A DNA stretch of 64,000 nucleotides from JADJPO01 sp963750395 (lineage in GTDB: Bacteria; Actinomycetota; Actinomycetes; Actinomycetales; Kineosporiaceae). This document shows, piece by piece, positions 17,132 through 28,906 of this stretch (positions are counted from its first letter, which is position 1; each line of letters begins with the position of its first letter). The DNA is taken from assembly GCA_963750395.1 (NCBI GenBank), contig CAVVQM010000007.1:248001-312000 (forward strand), read 5' to 3'. Under the pieces are notes generated by a model, which was given only the letters and a program-made list of their open reading frames with translations, had not been told where the DNA came from and ran no database searches. A program made the translations under genes and the position numbers.

Positions 17132-19649
17132 ATGGCGGAGGAGACGGTCGCTGCCGCGGCACCCGCCGTGCCGTCCGAGCCCGATCGGCAGGATGCGGGT
17201 ACCCCGCCGGCGGCGCAGAACGGGCAGCCGGACCCCGCGACGGTCGCCACCGCGGCGGCGAAGGCGTCCCCCTCGGACGCCGTTGAGGAGGCCGCGACCG
17301 AACCGTCGGCCGAGTCACCGCACGGGTCGGCCAACGGGTCCGCGAACGGGTCGCTGACCGAACCGTTGCCCCCCGCGCGCGCCCGCCACTCGCAGAGCAC
17401 CGAGGGCATGCCCGCGACCAGCCGGGTCCTGTCCCGGATCGCACGCTTCGGCTCCGGTCGCTCGACCGGCACCTCGCCGCTGCTCGACCCGTTGCTGCGC
17501 ACGGTGCGCAGCACGCACCCGAAGGCCGACCTGGCCCTGCTCGAGCGGGCCTTCGACATCGCCGCCAAGGCCCACTCGGGCCAGAAACGACGCAGCGGCG
17601 ACCCCTACATCACCCACCCGGTCGCGGTGGCCTCGATCCTCGCCGAGCTGGGCATGACCCCGCCGACGCTCGTGGCCGCCCTGCTGCACGACACCGTGGA
17701 GGACACCTCCTACACCCTGGCCACGTTGCGCAAGGACTTCGGGGATGAGGTGGCGATGCTCGTCGACGGGGTGACCAAGCTCGACAAGGTCACCTACGGC
17801 GACGCCGCCCAGTCCGAGACGGTCCGCAAGATGGTCGTCGCGATGGCCAAGGACATCCGGGTGCTGGTGATCAAGCTCGCCGACCGGCTGCACAACGCCC
17901 GCACCTGGCGTTACGTGCCGCAGGCCTCCGCCGAACGAAAGGCCAAGGAGACCCTCGAGATCTACGCCCCGCTGGCGCACCGGCTGGGCATGAACACGAT
18001 CAAGTGGGAACTGGAGGACCTGTCCTTCGCCGCGCTGCACCCGAAGGTCTACGACGAGATCGTCCGCCTGGTCGCCGAACGCGCCCCCGCCCGCGAGGAC
18101 TACCTGGCCCAGGTCCGTGAACAGGTCGGCGCGGACCTGCGGACCGCGAAGATCAAGGCGACCGTGTCCGGGCGGCCCAAGCACTACTACTCCGTCTACC
18201 AGAAGATGATCGTGCGGGGTCGCGACTTCGCCGAGATCTACGACCTGGTCGGGGTCCGGGTCCTGGTGGAGTCGGTGCGCGACTGCTACGCCGTCCTCGG
18301 CTCGTTGCACGCGCGGTGGAACCCGGTGCCCGGCCGGTTCAAGGACTACATCGCGATGCCCAAGTTCAACATGTACCAGTCGCTGCACACCACGGTGATC
18401 GGTCCCGAGGGCAAGCCGGTCGAGATCCAGATCCGGACCCACCAGATGCACCGGCGCGCCGAGTACGGCGTCGCGGCGCACTGGAAGTACAAGGACGACC
18501 TCACCAACCGCGACGCACGGCTCCAACGACATGGCCTGGCTGCGGCAGTTGCTGGACTGGCAGCGCGAGACCGCCGACCCGGGTGAGTTCCTCGACTCGC
18601 TGCGCTTCGAGATCAATGCGCAGGAGGTCTACGTCTTCACGCCCAAGGGTGACGTGGTCGCCCTGCCCGCCGACTCCACCCCGGTCGACTTCGCCTACGC
18701 GGTGCACACCGAGGTCGGTCACCGGTGCATGGGCGCCCGCATCAACGGACGGCTGGTGCCGCTGGAGAGCATGCTCGAAAACGGCGACGTGGTCGAGATC
18801 TTCACCTCGAAGGCGGACGGCGCCGGTCCGAGCCGCGACTGGCTCACCTTCGTGCGCAGCCCACGGGCCCGCAACAAGATCCGTCAGTGGTTCACCAAGG
18901 AGCGCCGTGAGGAGGCGATCGAGCAGGGCAAGGACGCGATCGCCCGGGCGATGCGCAAGCAGAACCTGCCGATCCAGCGCCTGCTCTCGCACGAATCGAT
19001 GGCCGGGTTGGCCCAGGAACTGCGCTACGCCGACGTCTCGGCCCTGTACGCGGCGGTCGGCGAGGGCCACATCACCGCCTCCGGGGTGGTCGGGCGGCTG
19101 GTTCAGGCCCTCGGTGGCGAGGACGGCGCCCAGGAGGACCTGGCCGAGGCGGCCACGCCCAGCAGGGCGCGGCGCACGCGGATCGGCGATCCCGGCGTGA
19201 CGGTCCGCGGCGTCGAGGACGTCTGGATCAAGCTCGCCAAGTGCTGCACCCCGGTGCCGGGCGACCCGATCGTCGGGTTCGTCACCCGGGGCAGCGGGGT
19301 GTCGGTGCACCGCACCGACTGCACCAACGTCCTGGTGTTGAAGAACCAGCCGGAGCGGATGCTCGAGGTGGAGTGGGACCCGACCTCGAGCAGCATCTTC
19401 CTGGTCCAGATCCAGGTCGAGGCCCTGGACCGGAACCGGTTGCTGGCCGACCTCACCCGGGTGCTGTCCGACAACCACGTGAACATCCTGGCCGCCAACG
19501 TCACCACCAGCGGCGACCGGATGGCCATCTCCCGGTTCACCTTCGAGATGGGGGATCCGACCCACCTGGACCACGTCCTGAGTTCCGTCCGCCGGGTCGA
19601 GGGCGTCGTGGACACCTACCGGGTCACCGGAACGGCACCGCGGGGCTGA
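17132..19649 (+). CDS. rel: Bifunctional (p)ppGpp synthetase/hydrolase, one frameshift
   Basis: A long-form RSH enzyme of about 838 aa. After a low-complexity first 100 residues come the HD hydrolase domain (LLHDTVEDT), the synthetase domain (GRPKHYYSVYQKM, RFKDYIAMPK, EIQIRT), TGS (VYVFTPKGDVVALP), the Cys-rich segment (CCTPVPGDPIVG) and a C-terminal ACT domain. It makes and degrades the stringent-response alarmone, so both activities look possible. Near 18520 one extra G in GACGCACGGCTCC shifts the frame: the first part ends just past YGVAAHWKYKDD, and the second restarts with NDMAWLRQLLDW. Both halves are intact; sequencing error is the simplest explanation. Confidence 0.92.
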
Positions 19650-20256
19650 TCGGCCCCGGTCCGGCCGAGGCGACCAGACTCGCCCACGCCAGCACCACCC
19701 GGCGGGCCCGCGCGACGCCCTGCGCGTTGCGCATGCCGTCCAGCTCCTCGACCACGTCGATGAGCCTGACCCCGCACTCCCGGCCGAGCCGCTCCAGCTC
19801 CCGACCCACCTGCTCCGGCGGCAGCCCCCGGGCAAGATCGGCCGCCGTCCGGGTCGGCGTCGTGGCCTGCACGCCGCCGACGGTCTGGACGTGGCGCGGG
19901 TGCAGCCGGTGCTCGCGCAGGCGCACAGGGATCCCCTTGGGGCGCGCCGTCCCCGGAGCGATGACCAGGTCGACCACCTCGGGGGCGGGACCGCCGCAGT
20001 GCAGCCAGGCCGCCGTCCGATAGCCGATCACGGCGCGGGCCGCGGGATCACCGGGGCCCGCCCGTCCGGGGCGGGTCACCGCGGCCCGCAGCGCGGCGGC
20101 CCGCAGGGCGGTCGTGTCGGGCACGTGGGCACCGACCAGGACGCCGCCCGGCAACGCCCGCAACAGGCCGTCGTCCAGCAGGCGTTGCGTCTCGCGGTGG
20201 CCCGCCCGATCGGTGGGGTCGGGGAGGATCAGCTGGTCACCCGGTGCAGTCGCCAT
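19624..20256 (-). CDS. AbiEi-antitoxin-like protein without a toxin partner
   Basis: A 210-aa protein resembling the AbiEi-type (type IV antitoxin) proteins that occur as orphans in actinobacteria. The segment AVIGYRTAAWLHCGG, followed by the R-rich ...TPTRTAADLARGLP, is the recognisable part. No nucleotidyltransferase toxin (AbiEii) lies beside it. It overlaps the 3' end of rel by 26 bp in convergent orientation. Function unknown; a DNA-binding role is inferred from the family. Confidence 0.6.
   Translation of the reverse strand: MATAPGDQLILPDPTDRAGHRETQRLLDDGLLRALPGGVLVGAHVPDTTALRAAALRAAVTRPGRAGPGDPAARAVIGYRTAAWLHCGGPAPEVVDLVIAPGTARPKGIPVRLREHRLHPRHVQTVGGVQATTPTRTAADLARGLPPEQVGRELERLGRECGVRLIDVVEELDGMRNAQGVARARRVVLAWASLVASAGPGPISPAVPFR
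19641..19658. terminator. Possible bidirectional hairpin at the rel 3' end
   Basis: CGGGGC (19641-19646) and GCCCCG (19653-19658) pair around TGATCG, which includes the rel stop codon. It lies between two convergent genes that overlap. The stem is only 6 bp and has no T tract, so it is weak evidence. Confidence 0.35.
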
Positions 20257-20308
20257 GGACGACAGCCTGCCCCGAGTTCGGCGCGGCCCGGCGAACCGGG
20301 TCGAGTCC

Positions 20309-20329
20309 TGTGGAGAACCCTGTGGACGA
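20309..20329. other. Two DnaA-box-like 9-mers
   Basis: TGTGGAGAA (20309-20317) and TGTGGACGA (20321-20329) each differ by one base from TGTGGACAA, the reverse complement of the DnaA box TTGTCCACA. They are 12 bp apart, immediately after the DUF349 gene. No AT-rich region or other origin features surround them. Confidence 0.3.
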
Positions 20330-20331
20330 CG

Positions 20332-21597
20332 TCAGCCGCTGAACTCGTCCAGGGTTCTGCGGGCCTGCTCGAGCCACTGGGTCCGGGCCTCGATCGCGGC
20401 CTCGGCCTGCTGCACTCCCCGGTCGTCGCCCTTGGCGGCGGCTCTGTCACGGTCGGCCCGCAGGTCGCTCAACGCCCTCTCGAGCTGATCGACCGCGTCC
20501 TGGGCTCGTGCCCTGGCCTGCGGGTTGCTCCGCGCCCACCGGTTCTGCTCGGCGTCCCGGATCCTCTGTTCCACGGCCCGCAGCCGACCCTCGATCCGGG
20601 AGAGGTCCGCCCGGGGCACCTTGCCCGCCGCGTCCCAGCTGTCCTGAATGCGTCGCAGTGCCGAGCGCGCCTCGGTGACGTCCTTGACCGGCAGCAGCGC
20701 CTCCGCCTCGGTGAGCAGGGCCTCCTTGACGGTCAGGTTCCGCTTGTAGGTCTCCTCCTCCTCGGCGATCACCGAGTTGCGGGCCGCGAAGAACGTGTCC
20801 TGGGCCGCGCGGAAACGGGCCCACAGGGCGTCGTCGTCCTTGCGCGAGGCCCGGCCGGCCGCCTTCCAGCGATTCATCAGATCCCTGAACCGGGTCGCCC
20901 CCGCGGCGAAGTCGGTGTTCGCCTGCAGCTGGTCCACGAGCTGCTCGGCCTCGGCGATGATCGCCTCCTTGGCCTGTTTCGTCTGGGCGCGGCGTTCGTC
21001 GAGCGCACCGAAATGCTGACGGCGCTTGCGATCGAACGCCGTGCGGGCGGCGCTGAACCGGCGCCACAACTCGTCCTCGGTCGACTTGTCGAGACGATGC
21101 TCGCGTTGCATCCGGCGCCAGGTCTCGAACAGCTCCCGCAACCTGTCGCCGGTGGTCTTCCAGGGCAACCGTTCCGGGTCGACCCCGGCGAGTTCCTCGG
21201 CCTCGGCGACCAGCGCCGTCCGGGCGGCAAGGGCCTCGGCACGCTGGGCCTCGCGGGCCTTCTCGGCCCTCTCCCGGTGCTGGTCCACGACCGGGATCAA
21301 CGCGGCGAGCCGACCCAGCAGGGCAGGCAGGTCACCGACCGCGTTGGCCTCGCGGACGGTCAGTTCCAGGCGGTTGATACTGGCTCGGGCCACGGGTGCG
21401 GAGAGTTGATCGGCCGCCAGCCTCTGCTCCAGCAGCTTGACCTGGGCGGCCAGATCGTCGTACTTGCGGGCGAAGTAGGCCAGCGCCTCCTCCGGGCTGG
21501 CCCCGGGGTAGGAACCCACGGCGCGCTCCCCGTCGGGCAGCAGGACGTACACCGTGCCGTCGGGATCCACGCGACCCCACTGTTGCGCGCTGTCCAA
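20332..21597 (-). CDS. DUF349 domain protein
   Basis: The 421-aa, almost wholly helical, charged protein contains repeated DUF349 units, seen as recurring LWxRFxAAxxxF segments (DELWRRFSAARTAF, DALWARFRAAQDTF). It has long coiled-coil stretches. The family is widespread next to rel in actinobacteria and has no firm function; a cytoplasmic scaffold or nucleic-acid role has been suggested for relatives. Start TTG 21597, chosen because it lies 10 nt behind GAGGAGAGGA and gives the conserved N-terminal WGRVDPDGTVYV. Confidence 0.8.
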   Translation of the reverse strand: MDSAQQWGRVDPDGTVYVLLPDGERAVGSYPGASPEEALAYFARKYDDLAAQVKLLEQRLAADQLSAPVARASINRLELTVREANAVGDLPALLGRLAALIPVVDQHRERAEKAREAQRAEALAARTALVAEAEELAGVDPERLPWKTTGDRLRELFETWRRMQREHRLDKSTEDELWRRFSAARTAFDRKRRQHFGALDERRAQTKQAKEAIIAEAEQLVDQLQANTDFAAGATRFRDLMNRWKAAGRASRKDDDALWARFRAAQDTFFAARNSVIAEEEETYKRNLTVKEALLTEAEALLPVKDVTEARSALRRIQDSWDAAGKVPRADLSRIEGRLRAVEQRIRDAEQNRWARSNPQARARAQDAVDQLERALSDLRADRDRAAAKGDDRGVQQAEAAIEARTQWLEQARRTLDEFSG

Positions 21598-21612
21598 CGC
21601 CGTGTCCTCTCC

Positions 21613-22422
21613 TCAGTCCACCGTTGCCGACGTGATCGCCACCGGGCGCGCCGGGGCTCCGTCGGAGCCGCCGCCGAGAACACCACCCTCCGCGATCGTG
21701 CGCACCGTTTCCAGACCCTGGGTCATCGTGCCGATCACGCTGTAGCCGCCGGCCGCGTCGCTGGGGATCGTGGAGTCCTGATAGACGAGGAAGAACTGAC
21801 TGCCCATGCTGTCCCCCTTGCCGCCCTGCCGAGCCATCGCGACGGTACCGGCGGGGTAGACGTCGTCCGCGGGAGCGTTCTCCACCGGGCCGTAGGTGTA
21901 GCCCGGGCCCCCGTCACCGACCGCGGTGGGGTCGCCGCACTGGAGCACGAAGATGCTCTCTGTGGTCAATCTGTGACAGCGGGTGTTGTTCCAGAAGTCG
22001 TTGCGGGCCAGGAAGAGAGTGCTCGCCACTGCCTGGGGAGCCTTGGCGCCGTCCAGCGCGATGACGACCGGACCGCACGTGGTCTCCAGGGTCAACGTCC
22101 AGGTCCTGTCCTGCGCCAGCGACGCCGGCGGGGGAGTCGGCCAGGTCAGGTCGGCGGGGGCGACGTCCCCCGGGGCGGGGCAGGGGTTGTCCGCACTCGC
22201 GGCGCCGGAGGGGGTCGCGGTGGCAGGCGTGGCGGACGGCGTGCGGTCCGGGCCGAGGATGGTCACGGCGAGCACCACGGCGACGGTCGCCGCCACGGCA
22301 GCCACCGCGAGGACGGCCTGCCGCTGCAGGCGACGCCTGCGCCGAGCCGCCTCGGCCTGGCGGTTCTGCCACTTCTCGAAGCGACGCCGGGCGTACTCGC
22401 GCTCGCGCTTGGACGGCGACAC
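21613..22422 (-). CDS. Membrane-anchored cyclophilin-type peptidyl-prolyl isomerase
   Basis: A 269-aa protein with a basic cytoplasmic N-terminus (SPSKREREYARRRFEKW), one transmembrane helix, a Thr/Pro/Ala linker and an extracytoplasmic cyclophilin domain with FWNNTRCHRL and SQFFLVYQDS. It probably helps fold secreted proteins. GTG 22420-22422 behind AGGGAGGG was chosen over an upstream start at 22485, because the extra 21 residues lack conservation and a ribosome site. The domain's catalytic Arg appears as R in TRCHRL. Neighbours rel and hisS are the usual context. Confidence 0.85.
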   Translation of the reverse strand: MSPSKREREYARRRFEKWQNRQAEAARRRRRLQRQAVLAVAAVAATVAVVLAVTILGPDRTPSATPATATPSGAASADNPCPAPGDVAPADLTWPTPPPASLAQDRTWTLTLETTCGPVVIALDGAKAPQAVASTLFLARNDFWNNTRCHRLTTESIFVLQCGDPTAVGDGGPGYTYGPVENAPADDVYPAGTVAMARQGGKGDSMGSQFFLVYQDSTIPSDAAGGYSVIGTMTQGLETVRTIAEGGVLGGGSDGAPARPVAITSATVD

Positions 22423-22511
22423 CCAACCCTCCCTGTCGGTTCCGGACCTGCGCGGACACGGGTCCGCGGGCGCCAGTCTAGGCACCGGCGTCGAAGGCGC
22501 CGGCGTCTCGG

Positions 22512-22517
22512 TAGGCT
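22512..22517 (+). promoter_or_regulatory. Leaderless promoter -10 for the MBL hydrolase gene
   Basis: TAGGCT ends 6 nt before the GTG at 22524, placing the transcription start on or next to the start codon. The gene has no SD, consistent with leaderless translation. Confidence 0.5.
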
Positions 22518-22523
22518 CCTCGG

Positions 22524-23228
22524 GTGCTCGTCATCGGTTTCGAGGCCGCCGCCTTCGGCACCAACTGCTACCTGCTGGCCGCCGAGGCCGGGCAGGAGTG
22601 TCTGATCGTCGACCCTGGGATCGGCGTGCTGCAGACCCTCTCGTCGGCATTGCAGGAGTACCGGCTCCGTCCGGCGGCCGTGCTGCTCACCCACGGCCAC
22701 ATCGACCACGTGTACTCGGTGACGCCCGTGTGCGGTGCCCACGACGTCCCCGCGCTGATCCACGGGGAGGACCTCTACCGTCTGGCCGACCCCATCGCCA
22801 CCCTGGACCCGCAACTGGTGGGGATGCTCGAGGCGCAGTTCGGCGAGTCGGCCCGGTGGGCCGAGCCGGAGGAGGTCCGCACCGTGGCCGACGGCGACGT
22901 CCTGGACCTGGCGGGTCTGGCCGTCTCGGTGGTGCATGCGCCCGGCCACACCGAGGGATCGGTGATGTTCACCCTCGACGGCGTGCCCACCGGAGCCCGG
23001 GTGCAGGGACTGGACATCTCCTCGACCCTGATCAGCGGCGACGTGCTGTTCGCGGGCAGCATCGGGCGCACCGATCTGCCCGGCGGCGACCACGCGGCGA
23101 TGCTGGCCTCACTGCGGGACAAGGTGCTGCCCCGCCCGGACGGCGAGCTCGTGCTGCCCGGGCACGGTCCGGCGACCACGATCGCGCACGAGCGGGCGAG
23201 CAACCCCTATCTGCGGGGCCTCGGCTGA
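22524..23228 (+). CDS. Metallo-beta-lactamase fold hydrolase (glyoxalase II-like)
   Basis: This 234-aa protein has the metal-binding motif THGHIDH near residue 56, a further His in APGHTEGSV, an Asp in ISGDVLFAGSIGRTD and a terminal His in LPGHGP, the complete ligand set of the glyoxalase II subgroup. Substrate unknown: hydroxyacyl-glutathione is unlikely in actinobacteria, so a mycothiol thioester or another thioester is an inference. It precedes hisS by 63 bp. Confidence 0.85.
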   Translation: MLVIGFEAAAFGTNCYLLAAEAGQECLIVDPGIGVLQTLSSALQEYRLRPAAVLLTHGHIDHVYSVTPVCGAHDVPALIHGEDLYRLADPIATLDPQLVGMLEAQFGESARWAEPEEVRTVADGDVLDLAGLAVSVVHAPGHTEGSVMFTLDGVPTGARVQGLDISSTLISGDVLFAGSIGRTDLPGGDHAAMLASLRDKVLPRPDGELVLPGHGPATTIAHERASNPYLRGLG

Positions 23229-23291
23229 GGAATCGCGACCGCGATCGGACCCCTTCCACCAGAGTCGTCTTCGAACCACGAGAGGCATGAC

Positions 23292-24700
23292 GTGGCCAGA
23301 CCCACCCCGTTGTCGGGGTTCCCCGAGTGGCTGCCCGGGCAGCGCATCGTCGAACAGCGGGTGATCGACACCCTGCGGAACACCTTCGAGCTGTGGGGGT
23401 ATCGCCCCACTGGAGACGCGGGCCGTCGAACCGCTGGGGGAGCTGCTGCGCAAGGGGGAGATCGACAAGGAGGTCTACGTGCTGCGCCGGCTGCACGCCG
23501 AGCCGGGGGAGGACGAGGCCACCGATGCGTCCCGCCGGCTCGGCCTGCACTTCGACCTGACCGTGCCGTTCGCCCGGTACGTGGTGGAGCACGCGGGCAG
23601 GCTGCAGTTCCCCTTCCGCCGCTATCAGATCCAGAAGGTCTGGCGCGGGGAGCGCCCGCAGGAGGGCCGATACCGGGAGTTCCTCCAGGCCGACATCGAC
23701 GTGGTGGCGCCGGACGGACCTGCCGTTCCACCACGACGTCGAGGTTGCGCAGGTGATGGCCGAGGCGCTGTCCGCGACTGCCCCTGCCGCCGATGACGCC
23801 TGCAGCTGAACAACCGCCGCCTGATCCAGGGCTTCTACCGCGGCCTGGGCTGAGCGACACCGCCGCGGTGATGCGTGTGGTCGACAAGCTGGACAAGATC
23901 GGGCCGGACGCCGTGGCCGAGCAACTCATCGAGCAGGCCGGGCTGTCGGGCGCCCAGGCGAAGGCGACGCTGGCCCTGGCGGACATCGTCACCCCGGATC
24001 TCTCGTTCGCGGAGCGCGTCCGGGATCTGGGCGTGAGCGACCCGTTGCTCGAGCAGGGACTGGAAGAGCTCACCCAGGTCGTCCAGGGCGCCACCGAGGT
24101 CAACAGCGACCGGATCGGCGTGACCGCGGACCTGCGGATCGCCCGCGGCCTCGACTACTACACGGGAACCGTGTACGAGACCCGGCTCAGCGGCGCCGAG
24201 CAGCTCGGGTCGATCTGTTCGGGCGGACGGTATGACTCATTGGCCACCGACGGCGCCCAGAGCTACCCGGGCGTGGGCATCTCCTTCGGCGTGACGCGCG
24301 CACTGGGCCCGCTGTTCGCCCGTGGCGAACTCGTCGCGCCAGCCGGCAGGTGCCCAGCTGCGTCCTGGTGGCCGTGGTGGACCGAGGCGGGACGAGCGCG
24401 CAGCCGCAGCGTCGCCGCGGCGCTGCGGGCCCGGGGGATCGCCGCCGAGGTGGCACCGAAGGCGGCAGAGGTTCGGCAAGCAGATCCGCTACGCGGACCG
24501 GCGGGGCATCCCGTTCGTCTGGTTCCCCGGGGCCGGCGATGTCGGCGACGACCCTGCGAGGCCCCGCCGACGACCTGGCCGGCGAGGTCAAGGACATCCG
24601 AAGCGGGAGCAGCTGCCCGCCCAGGCGGCCGAATGGGCCCCGGACGCCGCGGATCTGCGCCCCGCAGGTGGTCAGCGGCAGGCAGGATCAGGGCACATGA
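23292..24700 (+). CDS. hisS: Histidyl-tRNA synthetase, about eleven frame breaks
   Basis: Read across frames, the gene gives a complete class II HisRS. The sequence includes PLETRAVEPLGELLRKGEI, LHFDLTVPFARYV (motif 2 region), RYREFLQADIDVVA, the histidine loop ARGLDYYTGTVYE, SICSGGRYDSL, motif 3 GISFGVTRA and a C-terminal anticodon domain ending at TGA 24698-24700. Frame changes occur near 23409, 23725, 23782, 23798, 23850, 24340, 24385, 24475, 24545, 24600 and 24670, mostly one extra base. The start is GTG 23292 behind GAGAGG. As HisRS is essential and normally single copy, and every fragment is well conserved, sequencing errors are likelier than a pseudogene. Residue numbering is uncertain. 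Confidence 0.85.
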
Positions 24701-24909
24701 CGGTGCTGCGCATCCGGGTGTCCTCACGCTCCTGGAGCCACTCGAGCGTCACCGCCGCACGCCGGGCAGGCGGCGTCGAAGACGACCAGATCCGCCGGCA
24801 CGGCCCCCCCGATCCGGTAGCGGGCGAGCAGCTCCGCGGCGCCGCGCGGCCCGGGGACGGTGGCACCGGGCTGCGGCGCCTCGTCCACCTCCCCCTGGCG
24901 GGTGGTCAC
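24672..24909 (-). CDS. Small putative zinc-ribbon protein, one frameshift
   Basis: Read from GTG 24907-24909 the frame gives VTTRQGEVDEAPQPGA and continues to DAACPACGGDA. After a one-base shift near 24755 a second frame adds EWLQEREDTRMRS and ends CPDPACR. The joined product, about 80 aa, has CPAC and CPDPAC, a plausible four-Cys zinc site. It ends over the hisS stop in convergent orientation. I do not recognise a named family. The region is rich in frame errors, so the exact sequence is unreliable. Confidence 0.45.
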
Positions 24910-25011
24910 CCACGGTCGTCGCGGGCGGCTCAGCGGAGGCGGGCGGTCTGCTCACCGGTACTGCATCGACCCCGAGGGCCGGTGAGTTGACCACGGAGGC
25001 CGATCGAGGTC

Positions 25012-25017
25012 CTAAGG
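25012..25017 (+). promoter_or_regulatory. Leaderless promoter -10 for the aldo/keto reductase gene
   Basis: TAAGGT ends 7 nt before the GTG at 25025, and no SD is visible. Confidence 0.45.
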
Positions 25018-25024
25018 TGGGTCC

Positions 25025-26012
25025 GTGGAGAGCCGTCGACTGGGCCGTACCGGCCGCGATATCTCGGTGATCGGTCTGGGTTGCTGGCAGCTGGGAGCCG
25101 ACTGGGGTCAGATCGAGGACCGGGACGCCCTGGCGATCCTGGACGCCGCCGTCGGTGCCGGAGCCTCGTTCTTCGACACCGCCGACGTCTACGGCGACGG
25201 TCGCAGCGAGCAGATGATCGCCCGCTTCCTGGCCATCCAGCCGGACGTCGAGGTGATGGTCGCCACCAAGCTCGGCCGGCGCGCGGACCCGTTCGCGGCC
25301 GAGGCCTTCACCCCGCAGAACCTGCGCGCCTGGGTCGACCGCAGTCGGGCCAACCTGCGCTGCGACACCCTCGACCTGGTCCAGCTGCACTGCCCGCCGA
25401 CGGCCATGTTCTCCGACGACGCGGTCTTCGACGCGCTGGACGCACTGGTCGACGACGGCGTCATGGCCGCCTACGGCGTCTCGGTGGAGACCTGCGACGA
25501 GGCGCTGGCGGCGATCGCCCGGCCCAACGTGGCCAGCGTGCAGATCATCCTGAACGCCTTCCGGCTCAAGCCGCTGGACGAGGTGCTGCCCGCGGCGGCG
25601 GAGGCCGGGGTGGGCGTCATCGCGCGGGTGCCGCTGGCCAGCGGTCTGCTGTCGGGCCGCTACGACGAGACCACCACCTTCGCCGCCGACGACCACCGCA
25701 CGTACAACCGCGACGGTCAGGCCTTCGACGTCGGCGAGACGTTCTCCGGCGTCCCGTTCGAGGTCGGCGTCAAGGCCGCCCGGGAGCTGTCCGCGCATCG
25801 TGCCCCAGGGTGTGTCCATGGCCGCCTTCGCGTTGCGCTGGATCATCGATCAGCCCGGGGTGACCACCGTGATCCCCGGTGCCCGCACGCCGCGGCAGTC
25901 CCGGTTCAACACCGAGGCGGTCGCGTTGGACCCGCTGACGCCGGACCAGCAGGACGCCGTCCGGGCCGTCTACGACAAGCACATCCGGGAGCACGTGCAC
26001 GACCGCTGGTGA
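25025..26012 (+). CDS. Aldo/keto reductase, one frameshift
   Basis: An NADPH-dependent oxidoreductase of about 328 aa with the family tetrad visible: Asp and Tyr in FFDTADVYGDGRSE, Lys in VATKLGR and His in VQLHCPP. The C-terminal cofactor-binding segment (TTVIPGARTPRQSRFN) is in another frame: one extra base near 25796-25800, after ARELS, moves reading to VPQGVSMAAFALRW, ending at TGA 26010-26012. It resembles the YccK/YeaE-like AKR groups next to aspS in actinobacteria. Substrate unknown. Confidence 0.82.
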
Positions 26013-26071
26013 ACCTGGCGCGCCCGCGCCGGAGCGAACGCGGGCGGCGCCGGAGCGACGCGGTCCAGCGT

Positions 26072-26077
26072 TAGGAT
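26072..26077 (+). promoter_or_regulatory. Putative -10 hexamer for aspS
   Basis: TAGGAT lies 38 nt before the aspS GTG, leaving a leader with GGAAGG (26099-26104) as the ribosome site. Confidence 0.4.
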
Positions 26078-26115
26078 CGGCGAGCACCATTTCGCGCTGG
26101 AAGGGACCCTTCTCC

Positions 26116-27910
<1,795 letters not shown>

Positions 27911-28122
27911 TCGAGACGCAGCCGGGAGGACCGACGTCCTGACCGCGTCACCCCGGCGACGTGCGACCCTGCGACGTGTCTGACGATCAGGCTCGGCCTG
28001 CCCACCCCATGGGTGCCGGTTCCGGCTGACCGGGTATCGCACGCGTCAGGGCGAACCCAGGCGGGTCCGCATGCCGACCCTGGAGTGGGTGCGCCGTCCG
28101 ATCGCCACCACGAGGACGGTCG

Positions 28123-28906
28123 ATGATGCCTGGAGCCCCTCAGCGCGGCGCGGCGCCGGTCACGGTCCCGCTGCGCGGTCTGCTGGGCCAACTGGCGAGC
28201 GACCTGTCGGACAGCATCCGTGATCTGCTCCCGATCGTGATCGTGGTGGCCTTCTTCCAGTTGGCAGTCCTGCGCCAGCCGCTGCCCGATCTGGTGGGCA
28301 TCGCCGTGGGGGCGGTGATGGTGGTGTTCGGGTTGGCCCTGTTCGTCCGCGGACTCCAGATGGGGCTCTTCCCGATCGGCGAGGCGATGGCGACGGGCTT
28401 CGCCCGTAAGGGGAGCCTGACTCTGGTTGAGCCTGTTCGCCTTCTCGCTGGGCTTCACGACGACGGTCGCCGAACCGGCCCTGATCGCCATCGCCGGGGA
28501 GGCGGCCACGGTCGCCGCCGAGGGTGGGGTCATCGACGACACCCCGGCCGCGCGCGACTCCTACGCCTTCGGGCTGCGCCTGACCGTGGCCGTGTCGGTG
28601 GGGTTGGCCGTGATCGTCGGCGTGGTGCGGATCATCAAGGGCTGGCCGGTGCAGAGACTGATCATCGGCGGCTATCTCGGGGTAGTGATCATGACGTTCT
28701 TCGCGCCGCCGGAGATCATCGGTATCGCCTACGACTCGGGCGGGGTGACCACCTCGACCGTGACGGTGCCCCTGGTCACCTCGCTGGGCGTCGGCCTGGC
28801 CGCCTCGATCAAGGGACGCAACCCGATGACCGACGGGTTCGGGCTGATCGCGTTCGCCTCGCTGACCCCGATGATCTTCGTGATGGTCTACGGGATCCTG
28901 ATATGA
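28123..28906 (+). CDS. DUF1538 membrane protein 1, one frameshift
   Basis: About 260 aa with roughly seven transmembrane helices. The family motifs are TTVAEPALIA, YDSGGVTTSTVTVPLV and DGFGLIAFASLTPM. DUF1538 proteins are predicted transport proteins of unknown substrate. One extra base near 28424-28427 separates the first 100 residues (LPIVIVVAFFQLAVL...) from the rest (WLSLFAFSLGF...). The stop overlaps the start of the next gene. The 212 bp between aspS and this gene hold only a weak ribosome site (GAGGA) and no gene that I can see. Confidence 0.75.

Noticed and set aside
18500..18540. Programmed ribosomal frameshift in rel
   Set aside because: There is no slippery heptamer or stimulatory structure, and the same type of +1 break appears in many unrelated genes.
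19624..20256. A type IV toxin-antitoxin system
   Set aside because: Only the AbiEi-like protein is present; no nucleotidyltransferase toxin lies next to it.
19891..22605. 904-codon plus-strand open frame
   Set aside because: Covers the antisense of three well supported minus-strand genes and has no recognisable domain.
23262..23285. tRNA-like TTCGAA segment
   Set aside because: No acceptor or anticodon stems can be drawn around it, and it lies directly before the hisS ribosome site.
23292..24700. Calling hisS, aspS, rel and pdxR pseudogenes
   Set aside because: All motifs are present, breaks are single-base, and these are mostly essential genes. Sequence error explains the pattern better.
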